Assembly (NCBI GenBank): GCA_027858995.1
Contig: JAQIBP010000078.1
Location: 1-55,724 of the forward strand
DNA from: Deltaproteobacteria bacterium
GTDB lineage: Bacteria > Desulfobacterota > Desulfobacteria > Desulfobacterales > Desulfobacteraceae
Direction of reading: 5' to 3'
Length of the DNA stretch: 55,724 bases
The number at the start of each line of letters is the position of its first letter. Position 1 is the stretch's first letter. Position numbers and translations under genes: made by a program. Of this stretch, positions 17,565 through 26,186 are shown in pieces. The notes beneath the pieces are model-generated. The model was not told where the DNA came from, did no database searches, and worked only from the letters and a program-made list of their open reading frames with translations.

Positions 17565-18312
17565 GAATATGTCCCTCATCGCTGCACCTGTGATCATGTC
17601 GCACCATTTTCAGATCACCATGGTAAATATTCTTAATTAACTCCCCGTTTACCTGGGTTGTGGGGTGAATTACAACATTGAGGTTTACGCAGATAACACT
17701 CTTTACATATTTTGAAACAAAGCCAAGGTCATGGGAAACTAAAAGAATGGTAATTTTTGCATTCAATTTTTGCAAAATGGTAAACAGGTTTTCTTCTGTT
17801 TCATGATCAACATTTGCAGTGGGTTCATCTAATAATAGAATATCAGGGCTGCTGCACAAGGCTCTGGCAATGAGAATACGCTGTTTCTGACCGCCGGAGA
17901 GTTCATTGAAACCTGTTTTTGTAAAACCAGTCATTCCTACCTGATCGATGGCTTCCAAAGCCTTTGCCCTGTCTTTTCTTGTGAACCATAGATTTCTTTT
18001 GCCTAGTCGACCCATGAGCACAACATCCATGACATTGGCAGGGAAATTCATATCAAGATGAGCATATTGGGGCATGTATCCTATTCTGTGTCTTATCTTG
18101 TCCGGCTCTTTATCAAATATACGGATTTTCCCTTTGTCTGGTTTAATCAAGCCGAGAATTAATTTAAGAAGAGTGGTTTTTCCTCCTCCATTGGGACCGA
18201 CAATACTTGCAAATTCGCCTTTTTGAACCTCAAGGTTTACATTTTCCAGGATATTGCGCTGCTTGTAGGCAAAGGAGACATTATCCAGTATGATTTCATG
18301 ATTATTAAACAT
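17557..18312 (-). CDS. znuC: Zinc/manganese ABC transporter ATP-binding protein (ZnuC-like)
   Basis: 251 residues. Walker A GPNGGGKTT is at about 39-47, signature LSGGQKQR near 137-144, Walker B ILLLDEPTANVD near 156-167 and the H-loop in VSHDLGF. The C-terminus is histidine-rich (MVRHDHRCSDEGHIHD), a frequent trait of ZnuC proteins and a hint at zinc. It starts 2 bp after the stop of the binding-protein gene. It hydrolyses ATP on the cytoplasmic face to drive metal import. Confidence 0.92.
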   Translation of the reverse strand: MFNNHEIILDNVSFAYKQRNILENVNLEVQKGEFASIVGPNGGGKTTLLKLILGLIKPDKGKIRIFDKEPDKIRHRIGYMPQYAHLDMNFPANVMDVVLMGRLGKRNLWFTRKDRAKALEAIDQVGMTGFTKTGFNELSGGQKQRILIARALCSSPDILLLDEPTANVDHETEENLFTILQKLNAKITILLVSHDLGFVSKYVKSVICVNLNVVIHPTTQVNGELIKNIYHGDLKMVRHDHRCSDEGHIHD

Positions 18313-18314
18313 AA

Positions 18315-19232
18315 TTATTGATTTTTTAATTCCCTGGCAATTGTTTGTGCGATATTTTCCATATTATCAAGATAATTATAGGCAAGAGGATCAATGGATA
18401 TCACAGTGCCATTAATCACAGATGCAATTTTATTTGCCGCATTTTTATCAAACTGGGGCTGGACAAATATTCTCTTTATTTTCTCTTTTTTTGCAAGTTT
18501 GATGATCCTGGAAAGCTCTTTGCCCCTGGGCGCTTTTCCCATGGTTTCAATTGCAATCTGTTTCAAGCCGTAAGCATCGGTAAAATACCCTAAAAAAGGA
18601 TGAAACACAAATAAATTTTCCCCCTTTAACTCATTGAGTATTGTGTGTAAGCGCTTATCAAGCTTGTCAAGATTTTTGATAAATTTAAGATAGTTTTTTT
18701 TATAATACTCCCTGCTGTCCGGGTCAAATTTTGAAAGTGTTTGAAAGATTGTCCGGGATTGTCTCTTTACAATCATAGGATTCATCCATGTGTGCGGGTC
18801 TTTACCTGCAGCATGGGTGTTATGATTTGGTTTTTGTGTGTGACTGTGTTGTGTCATATCTCTTAAAACGACATCTTTATTTGTATCTATAATATTTGTT
18901 TTATCCATTTCTTTGATTCTATTTAGAATCCCGTTTTCAAAGGGAACCCCAATTTTAAAATAGATATCAGACATGCCAAGTTTTTTTATCTGGTCAGGGG
19001 AAGGCGCATATGTAGCAGGGCTTTTTCCGGGTTTTACCAAAACATCAACCTTAACTTTGTCCCTGCCGATTTTTTCAACAAAGTATTTTTGAGGCAGTAT
19101 ACTGACATGAATTTTGATGGATGAATCTGCAAACACACCCATTGGCAATGCAAACACCAGAAAAAATATGACAGATTTTAAATATTTTATTTTATATTCT
19201 AATATTTTTATCAATCTTAAAAATTCCACCAT
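18315..19232 (-). CDS. znuA: Zinc/manganese ABC transporter substrate-binding protein (ZnuA-like)
   Basis: 305 residues from the ATG at 19232; a TTG at 19286 would add 18 residues but lacks a good ribosome site. A hydrophobic export segment (VIFFLVFALPMGVFAD) is preceded by a basic stretch. The mature protein has the cluster A-I fold signs: a YAPSPDQIKKL metal-ligand region, a short histidine-rich loop (HSHTQKPNHNTH) and the DPHTWMNP ligand motif. The loop favours zinc over manganese. It binds the metal in the periplasm and passes it to the permease. No Zur-like box was identified upstream. Confidence 0.88.
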   Translation of the reverse strand: MVEFLRLIKILEYKIKYLKSVIFFLVFALPMGVFADSSIKIHVSILPQKYFVEKIGRDKVKVDVLVKPGKSPATYAPSPDQIKKLGMSDIYFKIGVPFENGILNRIKEMDKTNIIDTNKDVVLRDMTQHSHTQKPNHNTHAAGKDPHTWMNPMIVKRQSRTIFQTLSKFDPDSREYYKKNYLKFIKNLDKLDKRLHTILNELKGENLFVFHPFLGYFTDAYGLKQIAIETMGKAPRGKELSRIIKLAKKEKIKRIFVQPQFDKNAANKIASVINGTVISIDPLAYNYLDNMENIAQTIARELKNQ

Positions 19233-19336
19233 CCTGATTTTAAAAGTTATATCTGATTTTAACACATTGATATATAATATGGTCAATAAATTTTACTAAC
19301 AATAATGTTCTATGTGGTATAAATCAAGTGGAAGCT

Positions 19337-19519
19337 TTATTCCATCCCTTTTTCAGGACAGCCCGGAATTTCAAGGACATAGAGGTTCAGATCCTCAATA
19401 AGCTGTAAAATACAGTGAAAAGCAGCTGACTCCACAAGGATTGTATCACCCGGATCTTACTGCCCTTAAACTCAGACGTACCGCATCAAGGCAGCCATCT
19501 ATCTCTATTTCTGTTATGG
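19337..19519 (-). pseudogene. Fragment of a MocR-type (GntR/aminotransferase) regulator, frameshifted
   Basis: On the minus strand one frame gives DGCLDAVRLSLRAV and a neighbouring frame continues with DPGDTILVES, then LQLIEDLNLYVLEIP and a stop at 19337. Joined by a one-base shift, this matches the conserved GC-x-A...PGDT-x2-VE-x-P...LEIP block of the PLP-binding domain of MocR regulators. The HTH, most of the aminotransferase domain and the catalytic lysine are missing. It lies 83 bp from a divergent EamA transporter gene, a common partner of MocR proteins, so it is probably that gene's lost regulator. Confidence 0.6.
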
Positions 19520-19602
19520 TTTTTTTAAATATTTCTGTATCTGTTATTATGATTTTTTTAATATATACTTTTTAAAAAAATCAAGATAAAGATGAGGTTA
19601 AA

Positions 19603-20487
19603 ATGAAAAATACTATACTCTATATCATTACCATTTCAGTATGGGGATCAACCTTCCTTGCTATCAAATATCAGCTCGGTGTTGTGGATCCCATGGTGTC
19701 TGTCATTTACCGATTTGGTCTTGCAGCAGTTCTGTTAACATTTTTTTGTTATTTCAAGGGGCTTAATATGAAGTTTAGTGTAAAAGAGCATTTTTTTATG
19801 GCTCTTTTGGGAATATTACTCTTTTCCATTAATTACTGGTTTGTCTATGTGGCAGAACAATATGTTACAAGCGGTGTTGTAGCAGTTATGTTTTCTTCCA
19901 TTGTATTCATGAATATTGCCAATGGAACCATTTTTCTCAAGACAGCGCTTGAAAAGCGAATGGTTGCCGGGGCAATAATAGGAATTATCGGTATTGTACT
20001 GATATTTCTACCTGAAATAAAATCCTTTGATCTGTCAGATAAGGGCATGTTCGGGCTTGCCATTGTATTTTTAAGTGTCCTTCTCGCCTCCTTTGGTAAT
20101 ATTGTTTCAGCCAGAAATACAAAAAGCAGTATTCCTGTAATTCAGGCAAATGCTTTTGGTATGGCGTACGGGACTGTTTTCCTTGCATTAATTGCCATGA
20201 TTGCAGGAAAAGAATTTACCTTTACTTTTTCTATCCCTTATATCAGCTCACTTTTCTATCTATCAATTTTCGGATCAATCATTGCCTTTGGAAGCTATTT
20301 AACACTTATTGGTTCCATAGGCGCTGACAAAGCATCATATGCCATTATGATTGTCCCGGTTGTGGCATTGATTCTCTCCTCTTTTTTTGAGGGATACGTC
20401 TGGAATTTAACAGCTGTTTCAGGCCTTTTGCTTGTTGTTTCAGGCAATTATTTTGCCCTTAAAAAATCTGGTATGACCAAAGCATGA
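19603..20487 (+). CDS. EamA/DMT-superfamily transporter
   Basis: 294 residues with about ten hydrophobic segments arranged as two EamA repeats. The N-terminus has the usual SVWGSTFLAIKYQLG pattern and the second half repeats an F(G)SYLTLIGSIGADKAS segment. Family members export amino acids, metabolites or drugs across the inner membrane. The gene follows an AT-rich region carrying an imperfect direct repeat with a TCTGTTAT core (about 19508 and 19538) that could hold the lost regulator's site. It is 90 bp upstream of the class V aminotransferase and on the same strand; co-transcription is possible. The cargo is unknown. Confidence 0.9.
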   Translation: MKNTILYIITISVWGSTFLAIKYQLGVVDPMVSVIYRFGLAAVLLTFFCYFKGLNMKFSVKEHFFMALLGILLFSINYWFVYVAEQYVTSGVVAVMFSSIVFMNIANGTIFLKTALEKRMVAGAIIGIIGIVLIFLPEIKSFDLSDKGMFGLAIVFLSVLLASFGNIVSARNTKSSIPVIQANAFGMAYGTVFLALIAMIAGKEFTFTFSIPYISSLFYLSIFGSIIAFGSYLTLIGSIGADKASYAIMIVPVVALILSSFFEGYVWNLTAVSGLLLVVSGNYFALKKSGMTKA

Positions 20488-20577
20488 ATTGTCTGACTTG
20501 AGTCTGCCATGATTTGCATCTTGATTTCAGGCTTTAATGCAGCTATATCTATAATTAGTTAAAAAAAGGAGAGATGA

Positions 20578-21711
20578 ATGATTCCGAATCAACAATCATT
20601 ATTCAGTATTCCCGAACAAATCAGTTATCTGAATTGCGCATTTACATCCCCGCTTTTAAAAACTGCCCAGGCAGCAGGGGAAAAAGCACTTAGAGCCAAA
20701 CGTCAGCCCTGGAATATCAAACCTGAAGATTTTTTTACAAATATTGAAAGTGTAAGAATCCTGTTTGCTCAGTTAATCCACTGTTCCAAAGATGATGTGG
20801 CAATCACTCCTTCTGTCTCGTATGGTATAGCCCTTGCTGCAAAAAATCTTCCTTTTTCCCAGGGACAAAACATTGTGGTCCTTAAAGATCAGTTTCCATC
20901 TAATATTTACAGCTGGAAACGGCTTGCCCGTGAGAACAAAGGGCAAATCCAGACCGTTGACAGGCCAGAGGATCATAACTGGACCCAGGCTGTAATAAAT
21001 AAAATAAACAGCAAAACTTCTATTGTTGCCATCCCCAATATCCACTGGACAGATGGAACCCTACTTGATCTGATTCAGATAGGAAAGGTCTGCCGGAAAC
21101 AGAAAACAGCACTGGTCATAGACGGTATACAATCTCTTGGAGCCATGCCATTTTCAATTAAAGAAGTTAAACCTGATTTCCTTGTGACAGCCTCCCATAA
21201 ATGGCTGCTTGGAGCATATAGTTTTGGATTTTGTTATATTGCACCCCAATGGCAGAATACAACTCCACTTGAGGAGAACTGGTTAAACAGATCAGGATCA
21301 CAGGATTTTGCACGGCTTGTGGATTACATGGATGATTATCAAAAAGGAGCCCGCAGGTTTGATATGGGAGAAGCCAGTAACTTTTTCCTTGCTCCTGTTG
21401 CAAAAGCCGCATTGGAACAGATTCTTGAGTGGGATGTAAAAAATATTGCACAAACATTACGGATGAAAACAGATTATATTGCCCAGAAGGCCATGTCCAT
21501 GGGCTTAATTGTTCCCCTGAAAAAGCAGCGCGCAGAGCATATGATAGGCATTACACTCCCTTCAGGTATTCCGGAAAATTTACCCTCGAAATTGTCCTCT
21601 GAACAAATATATATCAGCATCCGCGGAGACTCTATCAGGATTGCCCCTCATCTTTATAATACAGAGGAAGATATTGACAGGCTCTTCAAGTGTATAGGAG
21701 AGTTGGTCTAA
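20578..21711 (+). CDS. Class V PLP-dependent aminotransferase
   Basis: 377 residues of the NifS/isopenicillin-N-epimerase/kynureninase-like group. The aspartate that binds the pyridine nitrogen is in DGIQSLGAMPF (about 182-192) and the Schiff-base lysine in TASHKWLLG (about 206-214). There is no cysteine-bearing active loop as in SufS, so cysteine desulfurase activity is not supported. An excellent ribosome site (AAGGAGAG) precedes the ATG. The stop is 3 bp before the histidine kinase start, so this enzyme and the two-component system form one operon. The substrate is unknown. Confidence 0.88.
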   Translation: MIPNQQSLFSIPEQISYLNCAFTSPLLKTAQAAGEKALRAKRQPWNIKPEDFFTNIESVRILFAQLIHCSKDDVAITPSVSYGIALAAKNLPFSQGQNIVVLKDQFPSNIYSWKRLARENKGQIQTVDRPEDHNWTQAVINKINSKTSIVAIPNIHWTDGTLLDLIQIGKVCRKQKTALVIDGIQSLGAMPFSIKEVKPDFLVTASHKWLLGAYSFGFCYIAPQWQNTTPLEENWLNRSGSQDFARLVDYMDDYQKGARRFDMGEASNFFLAPVAKAALEQILEWDVKNIAQTLRMKTDYIAQKAMSMGLIVPLKKQRAEHMIGITLPSGIPENLPSKLSSEQIYISIRGDSIRIAPHLYNTEEDIDRLFKCIGELV

Positions 21712-21714
21712 AAC

Positions 21715-22737
21715 ATGCAGATTTTAAATCCATCCAGATGGTATCTCCATCCTGTTTTTATTTTTACCTGTTCCATTTTTGCCCTTGCCACATTCCTTGT
21801 TGTGACGATCAGCTGGTATATGGAAATCACATCAGCACTTGAAGTAATTATCCTGAAGTTTCATATTGACCCTAAATTGATTTTTCCTTCAAAAACCGGG
21901 ATGACCATACTGGTTTTAAGTGCCTTAATTGCCGTAGTATTGATTGGAATTCTTCTGGCATTTATATATTATCAGAAAACTGTCAATCTTTTCAGGCTTC
22001 AGCATAATTTTATATATAATTTTACCCATGAACTCAAAACTCCTGTAACCTCACTGAGAATTTATCTTGAGACTTTTATCAAACATGAGCTTAAATCCAA
22101 TGAAGTAAAAAAATACAGTGAAAATATGCTGGAAGATGTTAACCGTCTCACAGAAAATATTAACAGCATCCTTGATCTTGCGAGAATTGAAAGCCAGAAT
22201 TTTGGTTCTGAAATCACCAGGGACAGCCTGATAAAACTGGTGGAAAATTTTTGTAAAAAAAATTCATCTCTTTTCCGTGACCTGGATATTGAAATTGATA
22301 ATCAGACCAATATCGATATGGTGTATCCTGTAAACCTGTTTTTATTTGAGATGCTTTTAATGAATATTATTTCCAATGCCATAAAGTATAATGAATCCCA
22401 TGCTCCAAAACTTGTGATCCGGTTTAAAAATTTTATACAAAAAGTTACTATTGAATTTATTGATAATGGAATTGGGGTTGATAAAAAAGAGGCAAAAAAA
22501 ATTTTCAGGAAGTTTTATCAATCCGGCCGGTATCAGGCAAATGACATCTCAGGCTCAGGGCTCGGACTCTATCTTGTTTCCAGCATCTCTGCCATACACG
22601 GATGGAGAGCTTCGGCTGCAAGTAATGGCAGGGGAAAAGGGGCAACATTTAAAATTACCATTCCAAAGGCAAGCATTGCCAATGTCAGGGAGAAAAATTT
22701 ATGGAAACGATTGACAAAAAACGTATCCTTGTCATAG
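21715..22737 (+). CDS. Membrane histidine kinase
   Basis: 340 residues. Two transmembrane segments (about 14-35 and 62-86) enclose a short loop of only ~26 residues. The HisKA domain has its phospho-accepting His105 in NFTHELKTP. The ATPase domain shows the N-box MNIISNAIKYN, the G1 box DNGIGVD and the G2 box GSGLGLYLV. There is no HAMP or PAS domain, so the signal may come from the membrane or from a partner protein. The 3' end overlaps the response regulator gene by 37 bp, and the 5' end directly follows an aminotransferase gene. Confidence 0.93.
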   Translation: MQILNPSRWYLHPVFIFTCSIFALATFLVVTISWYMEITSALEVIILKFHIDPKLIFPSKTGMTILVLSALIAVVLIGILLAFIYYQKTVNLFRLQHNFIYNFTHELKTPVTSLRIYLETFIKHELKSNEVKKYSENMLEDVNRLTENINSILDLARIESQNFGSEITRDSLIKLVENFCKKNSSLFRDLDIEIDNQTNIDMVYPVNLFLFEMLLMNIISNAIKYNESHAPKLVIRFKNFIQKVTIEFIDNGIGVDKKEAKKIFRKFYQSGRYQANDISGSGLGLYLVSSISAIHGWRASAASNGRGKGATFKITIPKASIANVREKNLWKRLTKNVSLS

Positions 22738-23435
22738 AAGATGAAGCCCATATTGCAGATGGGATCAGATTAAACCTCTCCATTCAGGGCTATGAAGTCA
22801 AGATTGCTCAAGATGGGATTTCAGGCCTGGAGTTATGGAGATCATGGCAACCGGATCTGATTATTCTTGATATTATGCTGCCCATGATTGACGGGTTTTC
22901 CATTTTAAAAACTATTCGAAAGGAAGATGAAAAAATTCCAGTACTTATACTTTCTGCCAGAGGTGATACAAAAGATATAGTTAAAGGGCTCAAATATGGT
23001 GTGGATGACTATTTATCAAAACCTTTTGATCTTGAGGAATTTCTTTTAAGAATTGAAAGACTGCTCAAAAAAAAGACCTGGTTTAAAAATGATAATAAAG
23101 ATAATAATCTTGAGTATAAAATATTTAAAGGGGATTCTTATAGTTTTGGCAATAACCATATTGATTTTATCACTTTTAAAGCAAGTTGTGCAGCAGGTGA
23201 GATTGTTTTAACAGAACAGGAGATTGTTCTGCTCAAACTTTTTATCGGCAATAAGGGTAAACCACTCTCCCGGGAAATGCTGCTGACTGTTGGCTGGGGA
23301 TATTCCAAGGATACCACCACAAGAACAGTGGATAATTTTATTGTCAGATTTAGAAAATATTTTGAAAAAAAGCCTAAAAACCCGGTTTATTTTATCAGCA
23401 GGCGGTTGGTGGGGTATGTGTTTGACCATGATTAG
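22701..23435 (+). CDS. OmpR-family response regulator
   Basis: 244 residues. The receiver domain has Asp57 as the phosphorylation site (LIILDIMLP), the acidic pair E13-D14 and the conserved lysine in LSKPFD. The C-terminal winged helix (about 150-242) shows LTEQEIVLLKLF, then RTVDNFIVRFRKYFE and VGYVF, typical of OmpR/PhoB DNA-binding domains. It is translated from within the kinase gene, as expected for a cognate pair. Its last 41 bases overlap the 3' end of brxA on the other strand. Targets are unknown; the upstream aminotransferase is a candidate for regulation or for the signal. Confidence 0.93.
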   Translation: METIDKKRILVIEDEAHIADGIRLNLSIQGYEVKIAQDGISGLELWRSWQPDLIILDIMLPMIDGFSILKTIRKEDEKIPVLILSARGDTKDIVKGLKYGVDDYLSKPFDLEEFLLRIERLLKKKTWFKNDNKDNNLEYKIFKGDSYSFGNNHIDFITFKASCAAGEIVLTEQEIVLLKLFIGNKGKPLSREMLLTVGWGYSKDTTTRTVDNFIVRFRKYFEKKPKNPVYFISRRLVGYVFDHD

Positions 23436-24189
23436 TCAAAATAACCATGTTAATCATCTCTTCACCCGGACTAAACTGATTCACATTAATTCTTGAGCAA
23501 TGTTTTTGTACATAACCAGCTGTTATTGGAGAGGTTTGAAATGGGAACAGAGTTGGTGAATTCAGAGTTCCTTTCAAGGAAAGTGAAGATTCAGGAGAAG
23601 CCAGCAATAAGCTTTCCACTAATAGAAGGGTTTGATTCTGCTCGACTGAATCTTTTTTATTTTGTGCATAAATTCCCTTAATAGAAGTATCTTTTAGAAT
23701 ATCCCAGGCAACAAACGATCGAATAACATACCGCGCATAACGGCTGATGGTTTGTCTGTCGCCATATTGTTCTTTAAGTCGCTGAATAATTTGTTTTTTT
23801 GTAATTTGATCCTGGAGATTTAATAACCGTCCGATCTGTTTTGCCACTCCAGCCCAAAAAGGGTAAGCAGCGCTTATCATGGCCCAATGCAAAGGCAGTC
23901 TTGTTTTGTCACTATTTTTTTTTGCATAGTTCAATGCAGCATCCCTGAATGGTTTTGTGTCTTTATCTGGATTGCACCATGTCTGCATTAAAATACTGAT
24001 AGCTATTATATAAGTTTTTTTTCCTCTTGTACCAGTACCGCCACTCTGTTTTTTATCAGCAAGATAAGTGTTTAATTCATCTCTGATCTCATTTTTTGAC
24101 ATGCCAGCAAGGACCATATCCAAAGTTTTGTCCATCCATTCCAGGCGGATCACATGTTTTATGCCTATTTTTTTATGCCTGTTACTCAT
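23395..24189 (-). CDS. brxA: BREX protein BrxA (DUF1819 family)
   Basis: 264 residues. The N-terminal half (GTRGKKTYIIAISILMQTW, then LPLHWAMISAAYPFWAGVAKQIGRL) and the middle (YGDRQTISRYARYVIRSFVAWDILKD) fit BrxA, a small helical, DNA-binding BREX component. It is the last gene of a type 3 BREX operon, and its ATG overlaps the pglZ stop (ATGA). The last ~13 residues are encoded opposite the response regulator's 3' end and look unrelated to a conserved domain. The natural stop was probably lost when the cluster inserted or was trimmed. The call leans on both sequence and position. Confidence 0.82.
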   Translation of the reverse strand: MSNRHKKIGIKHVIRLEWMDKTLDMVLAGMSKNEIRDELNTYLADKKQSGGTGTRGKKTYIIAISILMQTWCNPDKDTKPFRDAALNYAKKNSDKTRLPLHWAMISAAYPFWAGVAKQIGRLLNLQDQITKKQIIQRLKEQYGDRQTISRYARYVIRSFVAWDILKDTSIKGIYAQNKKDSVEQNQTLLLVESLLLASPESSLSLKGTLNSPTLFPFQTSPITAGYVQKHCSRINVNQFSPGEEMINMVILTNHGQTHTPPTAC

Positions 24190-26186
24190 TTAAGTTCTCT
24201 TTTCTCAAATTTTACCATCGGAACAATCACCTCTTCAATGGATATACCTCCATGGGTTACTATTGTTTTGCCTTTATTTACAAACGCTTTAGTTTCATTG
24301 GCAATCAATGGATAGTATTCAGAGGGCAAACCATTTGATTGCCATGGTATAGATCCTGGAAATTTTTTAGAAACTTGATCCCTTAACTCAGGGGTTGAAT
24401 AGATCCTTGCCCGTTCTCCTCGGGTCTGGGCAATAACACCCTCTGCAGGACGTCCAATACCTTTACACTCTATATTACCATGATCTGATGTCAGCCATAC
24501 CTGATATTTATGTTTCAAAAGATATTCAATCATAGAGGACAAAAATCCATTTTCACACCATTGTTTGATTTGACCATGCATTCCAGCTGTCCCAAGTTGC
24601 ATGCCATGCATGATTTTATCTACCGTATCAATTACAAGACCAACAACTCTCGTCCTCTCTGGATCTATAACAGAATTTATAGCCTTTACAGCATCACCAT
24701 TTCCTAAACTTCGTTGGTATCCTACATCAAATCGAGACAGTCCAAAGTTTCCCCAGAATTGCTGCCATAACTTTTTTTCATTATTTGTCGTATGAATTGA
24801 TTTTGGAAAATATAAAGGTGGTTTTCCAGAAAACAATGCCTGCCTTGAAACGGAAGTAATTGTTGGAATCCATGCGAATACAGCGGATTCATGCATAATC
24901 AATTCTTTGGAATACTCTTGTAAAACTTGACGGATACTGATCCATTGATCCATGGCAAGCCCATCAATCACAATAAGGGCAACACGATTTTGGCTTGATC
25001 CTTCAATTATTCTTCCCATCTGCCTTGGAATATGATGCAGCATAACAGGGTTGGTTGGCGGCAAATTCATGAGACCAGCAAAATGATTTTTCAGCCAGGG
25101 AGCAAAAATTTGATTCAACCTGTTTTTTTGTTCTAAGAATTCTTTTTTATGCTTAATTTCCGGTTGTTTAAAAACAAGACTTCCAAGTTCTGCTATTTTT
25201 ATAGCAAAAGACACCCAATCAGTATATCTGCTGTTTTCTGAAGGCTGTTCCTTTTGGATTAGATCAAATAAACGGGAGATACGCAGGGCATTATCATTTG
25301 CCTGGTTAGATATGATTCCTGTTTTAATCCATGAAATTTCATCTAATGTGCTGTCATCGTTTTGAACTGGCTTCAACTTTCTTTCAACAAAGAGGTTATC
25401 AATATAAACAAGAATGTCCTGATGATCAAAAGGTAAGAGTTCCGGCCCTTTAAACTTAAGACCATATTTGTTAAGGTTTTCATCTGTTTGGTCAGGTTTT
25501 GATTTTAAATTATTTAAAAAAAGAGGCCATCTTTCCTGTAAAAAAGCAAAAAAAGATTGCGAATCACTCACAATCTTTTCCAAAGGCCAGTCATAAAATA
25601 TTTTTTGATGTTGAATTGTCTGGATTAGTCGTTGGGCGATGATCAAAGGAAGAACTATGTTGCTGTAATGCAGGTGCAACAGCATTCGCAAAAGTTCTGT
25701 TTCATTAGTTATAAGTTCAGTTGCAATTTTAAATACATGATGCAGTATAAAATCTTTTGTGGCATTATCTCCCATTCGATCAGGTATAATTTTTTCCTGG
25801 GCAGAAAACAAATCATCGAGAAGGTTTCGATCAAGCTTTTCTATTATCGGATAACTCATGTGTGGAAAAAGTTGCCCAAGATTAAAAAAGAGCAATCTTC
25901 CTGTTTGTAATAAATCATAGGGGAGTTTATTAATATCAGAATGTCCAAATCGAAGGATAACTACAAGATCAGTATGATTACCCTTATCCCAGATGCTTCT
26001 ATACTTTGACTCATAGGAATATCGGAATTCAACGGCATCATTAAATTCTATCAGATCAAACTCTCGATCTCGTAGCTTAATGGCAAGTTTTTCTTCAGTC
26101 AAAAGCAGGTCAGGATCAGCCACAAGGGTTAATTTATTGACATTGGGGATAAACTCGGCAAGAATATTATCTCTCCAGTTATCCAT
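24186..26186 (-). CDS. pglZ: BREX protein PglZ (alkaline-phosphatase superfamily)
   Basis: 666 residues from the ATG at 26186, preferred because AAGGAAAG lies just upstream; an in-frame ATG at 26204 would add 6 residues. The C-terminal half is a PglZ domain with metal-binding signs: VALIVIDGLAMDQW (metal-ligand Asp) and VWLTSDHGNIE (Asp-His pair). PglZ is a core protein of all BREX types and is needed for host methylation and defence; related proteins have metal-dependent nuclease or phosphodiesterase activity. It overlaps brxHII by 8 bp and brxA by 4 bp, consistent with tight co-translation. Confidence 0.92.
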   Translation of the reverse strand: MDNWRDNILAEFIPNVNKLTLVADPDLLLTEEKLAIKLRDREFDLIEFNDAVEFRYSYESKYRSIWDKGNHTDLVVILRFGHSDINKLPYDLLQTGRLLFFNLGQLFPHMSYPIIEKLDRNLLDDLFSAQEKIIPDRMGDNATKDFILHHVFKIATELITNETELLRMLLHLHYSNIVLPLIIAQRLIQTIQHQKIFYDWPLEKIVSDSQSFFAFLQERWPLFLNNLKSKPDQTDENLNKYGLKFKGPELLPFDHQDILVYIDNLFVERKLKPVQNDDSTLDEISWIKTGIISNQANDNALRISRLFDLIQKEQPSENSRYTDWVSFAIKIAELGSLVFKQPEIKHKKEFLEQKNRLNQIFAPWLKNHFAGLMNLPPTNPVMLHHIPRQMGRIIEGSSQNRVALIVIDGLAMDQWISIRQVLQEYSKELIMHESAVFAWIPTITSVSRQALFSGKPPLYFPKSIHTTNNEKKLWQQFWGNFGLSRFDVGYQRSLGNGDAVKAINSVIDPERTRVVGLVIDTVDKIMHGMQLGTAGMHGQIKQWCENGFLSSMIEYLLKHKYQVWLTSDHGNIECKGIGRPAEGVIAQTRGERARIYSTPELRDQVSKKFPGSIPWQSNGLPSEYYPLIANETKAFVNKGKTIVTHGGISIEEVIVPMVKFEKRELK

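Noticed and set aside
20578-21711. SufS/NifS cysteine desulfurase
   Set aside because: The class V fold is clear but the catalytic cysteine loop is not visible and no SufU/IscU-type scaffold gene is nearby.
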